Shown here piece by piece: positions 7,606 to 13,203 of a DNA stretch of 13,614 bases. Numbering within the stretch: position 1 is the stretch's first letter; the number at the start of each line of letters is the position of its first letter. The stretch is from an uncultured bacterium (GTDB lineage Bacteria > Patescibacteriota > Microgenomatia > UBA8517): positions 1-13,614 of the forward strand of contig CALEZE010000017.1 of the NCBI GenBank assembly GCA_937928235.1, in the 5' to 3' direction. The notes under the pieces are model-generated. The model worked only from the letters and a program-made list of their open reading frames with translations. It did no database searches and was not told the DNA's origin. Position numbers and translations under genes: made by a program.

Positions 7606-8724
7606 ATGGCAGACGAAGCATACAAAAACCACTTACATGCACTCATCTTGGCTGGTGGTGGGGGAACAAGGCTTTGGCCCAAGTCGCTAAACAAGACTCC
7701 AAAACAATTTCTAAGACTCTTCGGAGGAAAGACCTTAATGCAGATAACCACGGAGCGGTTTAGAAATATCTTGCCGTGGGAGAAAATTTACTGTGTAACT
7801 GTTTCTGAAGAATACAAAAAGGAAATACTAAAAGAAATTCCTGAATTTATTCCAGAGAACATCATTGTTGAACCCGCAAGGCGTGAAACCGGCCCGGCAC
7901 ATGGCCTGGGCGCTGCATATATTCACCAAAAAGACCCCGACGCGGTAATAATTACTGAAGCAGCAGACAGGCTTGTTAAGCCTACTATGAGATATTTGGC
8001 CACCCTTAAGGCAGCTGCTAAATATGCTTACGAAAACAAAGCCCTGGTTGCTCTTGGAGTGGACCCAAGATACCCGCACACTGGTTTGGGACACATTAAA
8101 AAAGGCAAGAAAGTTGCCACAATCAAAGGGATTCAGTTTTTTAAGTTGGAGAAATTCGTTGAAAAACCGGAGCTTGATTTAGCTAAGAAATATACGCACT
8201 CAGGTGATTATTATTGGAACGCTGGGGAATTTGTTTGGAAGGCAGAGACACTTTTGGGGGAGCTCAAAGAACACGCACCAGATATTCACAAACTTTTGGA
8301 AGAGATAGCGGGGCACATTGGGACAAAGGAAGAGAAAAGTAAGCTTAAAAGTATTTACGAAAAAATGCCAAAGATTGCTATTGACTACGCTATTGCCGAG
8401 AAATCTAAAAACTTTGTTGTTGTTTTTGGCAATTTCTTCTGGACAGATATTGGAGATTGGAAAGAAGTTTGGGAAAACTTACTAAAAGACCACCAGGGGA
8501 ATGTCATTATAGACGGGGAATCCCCTGGGGGTGAGGTTATAAATATAGACACAACAGACGCCTTAATACACACAGATGGAAGACTCGTTGCAGTTGTTGA
8601 TGTCGATAACTTGGTTGTTGTTGACACCAAAGACGCCCTGCTTATTACCTCAAAAAGTAAGGCGCAAAGCGTTAAAAAAGTGGTGGAGAAGCTTAAAGAA
8701 GAAAAAAGGACAGAGCTTCTTTAG
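7606..8724 (+). CDS. manC: Mannose-1-phosphate guanylyltransferase
   Basis: A 372-residue nucleotidyltransferase that makes GDP-mannose from GTP and mannose-1-phosphate in the cytoplasm, supplying mannosyl (or derived fucosyl/rhamnosyl) donors. The signature LAGGGGTRLWPKS (15-27) with K33 in PKQF is the nucleotide-binding loop. EPARRETGPAHGLGA (89-103), a GVDPRYPHTGLGHI block (151-164), FVEKPELDLA (184-193), YYWNAGEFVW (202-211) and FFWTDIGDWKEVWE (277-290) are all in the order expected for ManC/COG0836. The usual PADH motif reads AADR at 119-122, keeping the metal-binding Asp. It lacks the cupin isomerase domain of bifunctional enzymes and has the short C-terminal beta-helix-like end. No phosphomannomutase or isomerase lies in the window. 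The start is 39 bases after the previous stop. Confidence 0.85.
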   Translation: MADEAYKNHLHALILAGGGGTRLWPKSLNKTPKQFLRLFGGKTLMQITTERFRNILPWEKIYCVTVSEEYKKEILKEIPEFIPENIIVEPARRETGPAHGLGAAYIHQKDPDAVIITEAADRLVKPTMRYLATLKAAAKYAYENKALVALGVDPRYPHTGLGHIKKGKKVATIKGIQFFKLEKFVEKPELDLAKKYTHSGDYYWNAGEFVWKAETLLGELKEHAPDIHKLLEEIAGHIGTKEEKSKLKSIYEKMPKIAIDYAIAEKSKNFVVVFGNFFWTDIGDWKEVWENLLKDHQGNVIIDGESPGGEVINIDTTDALIHTDGRLVAVVDVDNLVVVDTKDALLITSKSKAQSVKKVVEKLKEEKRTELL

Positions 8725-8741
8725 CTTGTTTCACTACTATA

Positions 8742-8750
8742 TGCTAAAAT
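8742..8750 (+). promoter_or_regulatory. Extended -10-like element before the sugar transferase gene
   Basis: TGCTAAAAT fits TGnTATAAT with one mismatch and ends ten bases before the ATG at 8761. The start of transcription would fall about four bases before the ATG, leaving no room for a Shine-Dalgarno. No good -35 is seen. Confidence 0.4.
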
Positions 8751-8760
8751 CCTGCCCAAA

Positions 8761-9399
8761 ATGTATTACGGACTAGTTAAAAGGATAATTGACTTCACTG
8801 GGGCACTTTTTTTGCTGATTCTTTTTTCGCCAATTCTTGTTGTTGCGGCAACCGCAATCAAGTTAAGTTCTAAGGGACCAGTCTTGGCGGATATCCCCAA
8901 AAGAGTCGGCAAAAATGGCCGGCTCTTTCGCCTTTATAAGTTTAGAAGCATGATTGTTAATGCTCACAAACTAATGAAAACAGACCCCAAGTTTAAAAAA
9001 CTCTATCAAGAATACAAGAAATCAAGTTATAAACTACACGAAGATCCACGAGTTACAAATATAGGTAAAATTATAAGAAGATATTCAATAGATGAAATGC
9101 CGCAATTAGTTAATGTTTTGAAAGGTGAGATGAGTCTTGTTGGCCCCAGGGCATACTATCCCGATGAACTAGAAGAGCAACAAAAAAAGTATCCGCACAC
9201 AAAGAAGCTGGTTCGGGAGACTCTCTCTGTAAAACCCGGCATTACTGGTTTTTGGCAGGTTAGCGGAAGAAGCGAGGTTAACTTTGACAAAAGGATAGAG
9301 ATGGACGCTTACTATGCAAGAAAGAAATCTGTTCTTTTTGACATACTTATTATTTTAAAAACGCCTTGGGCTATGCTCTCCGGAAAAGGTGCTGTTTAG
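8761..9399 (+). CDS. Polyprenyl-phosphate sugar-1-phosphate transferase (short PglC/WcaJ-type)
   Basis: A 212-residue bacterial sugar transferase that puts the first sugar-1-phosphate on undecaprenyl (or similar) phosphate, starting repeat-unit synthesis. One N-terminal hydrophobic segment (11-33) would form the re-entrant membrane helix; SSKGPV (36-41), the RVGKNGRLFRLYKFRSM block (48-64), DPRVTNIGKIIRRYS (95-109), the catalytic Asp-Glu pair at 111-112 in SIDEMPQ, LVGPR (126-130) and KPGITGFWQVSGRS (158-171) complete the family pattern. It is the minimal monotopic form, without the N-terminal four-helix CoA-binding-like domain of WbaP/WcaJ. Start 36 bases after the guanylyltransferase, with the ATG ten bases from a -10-like element. 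The sugar is not determinable; given the neighbour, a mannose- or glucose-type substrate is possible. Confidence 0.9.
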   Translation: MYYGLVKRIIDFTGALFLLILFSPILVVAATAIKLSSKGPVLADIPKRVGKNGRLFRLYKFRSMIVNAHKLMKTDPKFKKLYQEYKKSSYKLHEDPRVTNIGKIIRRYSIDEMPQLVNVLKGEMSLVGPRAYYPDELEEQQKKYPHTKKLVRETLSVKPGITGFWQVSGRSEVNFDKRIEMDAYYARKKSVLFDILIILKTPWAMLSGKGAV

Positions 9400-9418
9400 T
9401 TTTGCTTCTTAAATGTAG

Positions 9419-9424
9419 TAATAT
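9419..9424 (+). promoter_or_regulatory. -10-like element before the DUF4012 gene
   Basis: TAATAT (two mismatches to TATAAT) ends eight bases before the ATG at 9433 in a very AT-rich 33-base gap. There is no Shine-Dalgarno before this start. The AT richness makes a chance match fairly likely. Confidence 0.3.
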
Positions 9425-9432
9425 TTTAAAGT

Positions 9433-11511
9433 ATGCCCGACGACGACATTAAGCAAATTAAGCCAGACACAAGCCCCGCCCAAGAACAGAAAGAATCTGC
9501 AGGGCAGGACCCATTAATTCCAAAGATTAACCCCAAGACCACAGAGCCTTTGGAGGAAGAGGTTGCTGAAGAAGAAAAGGCTGAAACAGTTATGCAAGCG
9601 GCCCCCGAGAGTAAAAAAAGAAGGATAAACTTTTCAGGATTTCTTAAAAACAAACGCACCAAGTGGGCGGCAGGAATATTGCTGCTTTTGTTGCTGCTTA
9701 TTTTGATTCCTTCAGTTCTTGTATACACAAAAGCAAAGAGTTTTTATAAAGAGGCACAGGAACTTCAAGTGGCGGCACAAAGTCAGGACCTGGTTCAAAT
9801 GCGTACACAGCTGGCGGAGACAAAAGGTTCTTTAAGTAGCCTGCAGTCTACATACAAACTTATTACCTGGACGAAATTCATACCTTTCTTGGGAGGTTAT
9901 ACGCGAGATGGCGCGCATGCACTGAACGCTGCCAGTCATGGTTTTGAGGCCGGGGAAATACTTTTAGACACCATTGAGCCTTATGCAGATCTTTTGGGTC
10001 TAAATGGAGCAAGCGAAGAGGTTGCGGGGAGTGGAGAGAAGACAACACAAGAAAGGATCGATTTTATTGTTAAAACATTGCCAGACTTGGTTCCCAAGAT
10101 GGACAACCTTTCTTCAAAGATGGTAGCGGTGAATGCTGAGATAAGCGAGATTAACCCCTCAAGATACCCGGAAAAGTTTAGAGGCCAACCGGTTCGGGAA
10201 CAAATAAGAAAAGGTGTTGAGCTGGTGGGGACGGCAAGTAGGTTGGTTGCTAATTCTAGACCCTTGATCGAACAGTCGGAATATCTCTTGGGAGTTGATG
10301 GAACTAGAGTATACCTAGTTCTTTTTCAAAATGACAAAGAGTTAAGGCCGACGGGGGGTTTTATGACGGCCTATTCCATCATGGATGTTGAGGACGCCCG
10401 ATTTGAGCCAGTGTCTTCAAATGACATTTACAACCTTGATGCACAGTATAACCCCCACGAACCAGCACCTGACCCAATTGTTGAGTACATAAAAGGACCT
10501 TACATAATTGACCAGAGCATAAGACTTAGAGACATGAATTGGTCCCCGGACTTCAAAGAATCAATGGAAGGTTTTGCTGAAGAAATTGAGGACTTGGGTA
10601 TAGATGAGATAGACGGGATAATTGCCGTGGATACACAGCTCCTTGTTTACTTATTAGATGCCATTGGGCCAATTGGTGTTCCAGGTTTTGGCAACTTTAG
10701 CACAGAAATAATTCCAGAATGTAATTGCCCGCAGGTTATTTATGAACTGGAAAGTTTTGCAGATATTGAAGGGCCCATTGTTTGGGATCCGGTAAGTGGT
10801 GAAATTGTTTACAGCCCGCCAAACACAGACAATAGAAAGAAAATAATTGGGCCTTTGATGAATTCAATTATGGCAAATGCCCTAGGACAACCCAAAGAAA
10901 AATTACCAGAACTTTTTGAAGCAGCATTTAAGTCTGTTATAGAAAAACATGTGCTTTTTTACCTATTAGACGAGGATGCTCAAGCAGCAGTTGAAGCCTT
11001 TGGTGTTGCCGGGAGAATGGATGAATTCGCTGGAGATTATTTACATATAAATGACGCCAATTTAGGTGGAAGGAAAAGCAATCTTTATGTAACACAAGAG
11101 GTTGAGCAAGATATTGAAATTGCAGGGGATGGAACTGTTACAAAAACTGTGACTATCACTTACAAAAACCCTGAAAAGCACGACGGGTGGCTAAACTCCG
11201 TGTTGCCCAACTGGGTAAGGGTATATGTCCCGCAGGGGTCAAATTTGATAGATGTAAGTGGCCTAGAGGAAAAGGAGGAGCCGTATGAAGAGTTTGGTAA
11301 AACGGTCTTTGCTGGGTATTTTGAATTGAGGCCAGAAGGTGTTGCAAAAGTAACTCTTACCTACACTCTTCCACAGAAGTTTGACGACAACTACAGCCTC
11401 TTTATTCAAAAGCAACCAGGTAAACACATGCCGCTTTATATAATGAATGTGGATGAAGCACTGGATGAGTTTTTCCTCAAGACAGACAAGGAACTTAACT
11501 TCAGAATATAA
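9433..11511 (+). CDS. DUF4012-domain membrane-anchored protein
   Basis: A 692-residue protein of unknown biochemical function that is often found in glycan loci of CPR bacteria and actinobacteria. Residues 1-75 are a disordered, acidic then basic cytoplasmic tail; 78-98 are a single Leu-rich membrane helix; 100-140 look like a short coiled coil; the rest is extracytoplasmic. The DUF4012 core starts at YLVLFQNDKELRPTGGF (294-310) and includes RDMNWSPDF (366-374) and GIDEIDGIIAVDTQLLVYLL (389-408) followed by GPIGVPGFG. A C-terminal beta-rich part contains a TKTVTITYKNPEKHDGW block (570-586) and NWVRVYVPQGS (593-603). The 389-420 stretch recalls LytR-CpsA-Psr proteins, so glycan attachment or trimming is a possible role (inference). 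Its last 16 codons recur at 11971-12017. Confidence 0.85.
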   Translation: MPDDDIKQIKPDTSPAQEQKESAGQDPLIPKINPKTTEPLEEEVAEEEKAETVMQAAPESKKRRINFSGFLKNKRTKWAAGILLLLLLLILIPSVLVYTKAKSFYKEAQELQVAAQSQDLVQMRTQLAETKGSLSSLQSTYKLITWTKFIPFLGGYTRDGAHALNAASHGFEAGEILLDTIEPYADLLGLNGASEEVAGSGEKTTQERIDFIVKTLPDLVPKMDNLSSKMVAVNAEISEINPSRYPEKFRGQPVREQIRKGVELVGTASRLVANSRPLIEQSEYLLGVDGTRVYLVLFQNDKELRPTGGFMTAYSIMDVEDARFEPVSSNDIYNLDAQYNPHEPAPDPIVEYIKGPYIIDQSIRLRDMNWSPDFKESMEGFAEEIEDLGIDEIDGIIAVDTQLLVYLLDAIGPIGVPGFGNFSTEIIPECNCPQVIYELESFADIEGPIVWDPVSGEIVYSPPNTDNRKKIIGPLMNSIMANALGQPKEKLPELFEAAFKSVIEKHVLFYLLDEDAQAAVEAFGVAGRMDEFAGDYLHINDANLGGRKSNLYVTQEVEQDIEIAGDGTVTKTVTITYKNPEKHDGWLNSVLPNWVRVYVPQGSNLIDVSGLEEKEEPYEEFGKTVFAGYFELRPEGVAKVTLTYTLPQKFDDNYSLFIQKQPGKHMPLYIMNVDEALDEFFLKTDKELNFRI
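11458..11504 (+). repeat. Direct repeat, copy 1 (3' end of the DUF4012 gene)
   Basis: These 47 bases encode ALDEFFLKTDKELNFR (with the first two bases of the Arg codon and its third) at the end of the DUF4012 protein. They match 11971-12017 at 41 of 47 positions, and the last 35 bases (11470-11504) at 33 of 35. The spacing between copies is 513 bases. Confidence 0.85.
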
Positions 11512-11515
11512 GTAC

Positions 11516-11548
11516 CGGAACGGCTTTTAGCGGCTGTGGTTTGTTCCG
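11516..11548. terminator. Weak hairpin between convergent genes
   Basis: CGGAAC (11516-11521) and GTTCCG (11543-11548) form a six-pair stem around a 21-base loop, in the 42-base gap between the DUF4012 stop and the stop of the minus-strand gene. The place is right for a shared terminator, but no T run follows on either strand and the loop is long, so this is only a candidate. Confidence 0.3.
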
Positions 11549-11553
11549 TGGTG

Positions 11554-11943
11554 TTACTTTAGACTACCCGTTTTTCTTGGCGGTTTGACAATCAGGGCAA
11601 CAAAAAGCGCAATGATTACAAGCGGAATGGGTGCGATGAATAAAGCAAATAGTGTGCCATATATTTCTTTGCTCGTAATCCATAAGAATATTGTTTTGTC
11701 CTTTTCAATTAGAAACCCGAGGTAAGAGTGAGCATACGCAAGTGCAATAGCATGACTTAGCTTCGCATTGTTTCTTAGCCTTACTAAGACGGTTGAAATA
11801 ACAAAGACCACGATTCCGCTAAGTAATCCGACAGAAATAGATTGGAGCAGGCCCAGTGTTTTAAGGAGTACCCCAAAAAGCAGAGAAAGCGAAAAGATAT
11901 ATAGTGTGCCTGCGAAAACTGGGTGCATGCTATGCCTCTTCAT
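11554..11943 (-). CDS. Small three-helix membrane protein, unknown function
   Basis: A 129-residue hydrophobic protein and the only gene on the minus strand. Likely membrane segments are about 9-28, 36-56 and 97-119, with a charged stretch (54-63, RLRNNAKL) after the second and a basic tail (KPPRKTGSLK) at the end; the middle SYLGFLIEKDKTIFLWI region may lie on the membrane surface. I recognise no family. The ATG at 11943 is preferred over an upstream one at 12024 because the extra 27 residues would be read antisense through the leftover DUF4012 3' end and are not membrane-like. A TACCAT on the minus strand (11951-11956) ends seven bases before this ATG. It is flanked by the two copies of a 47-base direct repeat, hinting that it arrived by insertion or rearrangement. 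Confidence 0.6.
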   Translation of the reverse strand: MKRHSMHPVFAGTLYIFSLSLLFGVLLKTLGLLQSISVGLLSGIVVFVISTVLVRLRNNAKLSHAIALAYAHSYLGFLIEKDKTIFLWITSKEIYGTLFALFIAPIPLVIIALFVALIVKPPRKTGSLK

Positions 11944-11950
11944 AGTTACA

Positions 11951-11956
11951 ATGGTA
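11951..11956 (-). promoter_or_regulatory. -10-like element for the minus-strand membrane protein
   Basis: Read on the minus strand this is TACCAT, four of six matches to TATAAT, ending seven bases before the ATG at 11943. The spacing equals that seen at 6453-6466. The match is weak and no -35 is evident. Confidence 0.25.
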
Positions 11957-11970
11957 TCACAGGCTTGAGT

Positions 11971-12017
11971 GCTCTGAATAAATTTTTCCTCAAAACAGAC
12001 AAGGAGCTTAACTTCAG
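11971..12017 (+). pseudogene. Isolated remnant of a DUF4012 gene 3' end (direct repeat, copy 2)
   Basis: This stretch codes for ALNKFFLKTDKELNFR, nearly the last 16 residues of the DUF4012 protein ending at 11511 (ALDEFFLKTDKELNFR). In the best 35 bases (11983-12017) the only two differences are third-position, silent changes (AAG/AAA for Lys, GAA/GAG for Glu), so the copy was under coding selection for a time, or derives from a functional relative. No recognisable DUF4012 sequence precedes it; upstream is the minus-strand gene. The frame stays open on both sides (11923-12252), but without a protein-like product. Best read as what is left of a tandem paralogue or as the second end of an insertion at the 3' end of the gene. 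Confidence 0.65.
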
Positions 12018-12067
12018 GGTCCAAAACCGTATCGAGAGTCGCGTAGCACGCTTCACCCTACCGATTA

Positions 12068-12080
12068 AACAGTTTCTGTT
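12068..12080 (+). promoter_or_regulatory. Inverted repeat next to the -10 of the export operon
   Basis: AACAGTTTCTGTT is a perfect five-base inverted repeat around TTT. It ends three bases before the TATAAT at 12084, in the -35/-10 spacer, where a repressor could block the promoter of the adaptor/ABC genes. Five pairs in AT-rich DNA can occur by chance. Confidence 0.25.
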
Positions 12081-12083
12081 ATG

Positions 12084-12089
12084 TATAAT
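12084..12089 (+). promoter_or_regulatory. -10 element (TATAAT) before the efflux adaptor gene
   Basis: A perfect TATAAT ends eight bases before the ATG at 12098, with TG directly in front of it. Transcription would begin at or within a few bases of the start codon. No Shine-Dalgarno and no clear -35 are present. The gap 11944-12097 holds this promoter, the inverted repeat and the DUF4012 remnant; I see no other gene in it. Confidence 0.5.
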
Positions 12090-12097
12090 GAATTTTG

Positions 12098-13198
12098 ATG
12101 CTTGGTTTATTAAAGAACATAGTGACTTACTCCAAAAGATTTTTCGGATGGGTGTTTGCAACAAACAAGAGGAAGATGACTTTTTGGCTAATCGCTGCGC
12201 TACTAGGAGTGTGGCAAGTGAGTTCTTTCTTGAGTCCGGACTGGGAGCTTGAAGTTGAGACTCCTCAAAAAAGCTCTGTAACAGAAAGTGTAATTGCAGC
12301 TGGCGAAGTTAGCGCCGAAAAGTTCGCTGAGTTGACCTTCTTGGCAACCGAAAACATAAGCGAGATTTTTGTAGAAGACGGCGCTCAGGTTAAGAAAGGC
12401 GAGCTAATAGCACGCCTTGATACCACGAGCCTTTATCAATCTTACCTGTCAGCCGAGGCCGAACTTAAAGACAAACAAGCAACTCTGGATCGCGTTTACG
12501 ACGACTTGAAGGGCAAGGAAACGAGCGAGTCATTTACAGAGAAGGAGACAAGAGTTTCGGCAGAAACAAGTAAAGATAAGGCCTACAGGGCTTTTGTGAT
12601 TGCACAGAAAAACTTAGCAAATGCATCCTTGAACGCACCCTTTGATGGTATCGTAAATTACAACCTCGGAACTTCATTGGGAGAGCTCAGTCTGACTACA
12701 AAGCCTACCTTCACAATTGTTGATCCTACTACCATCTATTTTGAAGCAGAGGTTGGTGAGCTGGAGGTTTCTAAGATAAGACCAGGGACAAAGGTGGAGA
12801 TAACTCTAGATGCGTTTTCTGACAGAACTTTCGAGGAAGAGGTTCTTTCTGTGGGTTTTGTTAGTGTCACCACTTCAACTGGAGGCACGGCTTACAGGGT
12901 AAAAACGGGCTTAGAAAAAGATGGGGAAGTACTTCGGCCTGGGATGAACGGCGATGCGGAGTTTGTCTTGAGCGAAAAGGAAGATGTTTTATTAGTCCCC
13001 CTCACCGCAATTGTCGAGGAGGAAGATGAGACCTACTTGTGGGTCATAAGAAACGGGCTTGCCAAAAAAGTTCAGGTTGAAACGGGAATATCCTCTATCA
13101 ACGAAATAGAAATAGTTAGTGGACTGGAGGGTGCAGAGAAGGTGATTATACGGCCTCCACAAGACATTGCCGAAAATGACCGAGTAAAAGTTATCTAA
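12098..13198 (+). CDS. MacA/HlyD-type periplasmic-adaptor-like protein of an ABC exporter
   Basis: A 366-residue membrane-anchored adaptor. A basic N-terminal stretch (about 1-26) precedes one membrane helix (27-45); the rest is outside. FLATENISEIFVEDGAQVKKGELIARLD (81-108, key residues VEDGAQVKKG) and LNAPFDGIVNYNLGTSLGE (178-196) are the two halves of a biotinyl/lipoyl-like domain. Between them is a short helical hairpin (about 110-173), then a beta-barrel domain (about 210-290, ending RPGMNGDAEFV) and a membrane-proximal domain. The hairpin is short compared with Gram-negative MacA, as in Gram-positive YknX-like adaptors that meet no outer-membrane channel. The ATG at 12098 is chosen over a TTG at 12095 by spacing from the TATAAT. 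The ABC ATPase gene follows after five bases, so the two form one exporter. Confidence 0.85.
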   Translation: MLGLLKNIVTYSKRFFGWVFATNKRKMTFWLIAALLGVWQVSSFLSPDWELEVETPQKSSVTESVIAAGEVSAEKFAELTFLATENISEIFVEDGAQVKKGELIARLDTTSLYQSYLSAEAELKDKQATLDRVYDDLKGKETSESFTEKETRVSAETSKDKAYRAFVIAQKNLANASLNAPFDGIVNYNLGTSLGELSLTTKPTFTIVDPTTIYFEAEVGELEVSKIRPGTKVEITLDAFSDRTFEEEVLSVGFVSVTTSTGGTAYRVKTGLEKDGEVLRPGMNGDAEFVLSEKEDVLLVPLTAIVEEEDETYLWVIRNGLAKKVQVETGISSINEIEIVSGLEGAEKVIIRPPQDIAENDRVKVI

Positions 13199-13203
13199 GC
13201 CCC

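Noticed and set aside
8515..8530. GGGGAATCCCC and CCCCTGGGG palindromes
   Set aside because: They lie within the guanylyltransferase gene in a DGESPGGE-coding stretch, with no T run or promoter context; probably chance.
11554..12024. A longer, 156-residue version of the minus-strand membrane protein
   Set aside because: The extra 27 residues come from the antisense of the DUF4012 remnant; the shorter start at 11943 has better spacing to a -10-like element.
11923..12252. A 109-codon + strand open frame across the DUF4012 remnant
   Set aside because: Only its FFLKTDKELNFR part is recognisable; the rest overlaps the adaptor gene in another frame and does not look like a protein. Treated as a remnant.
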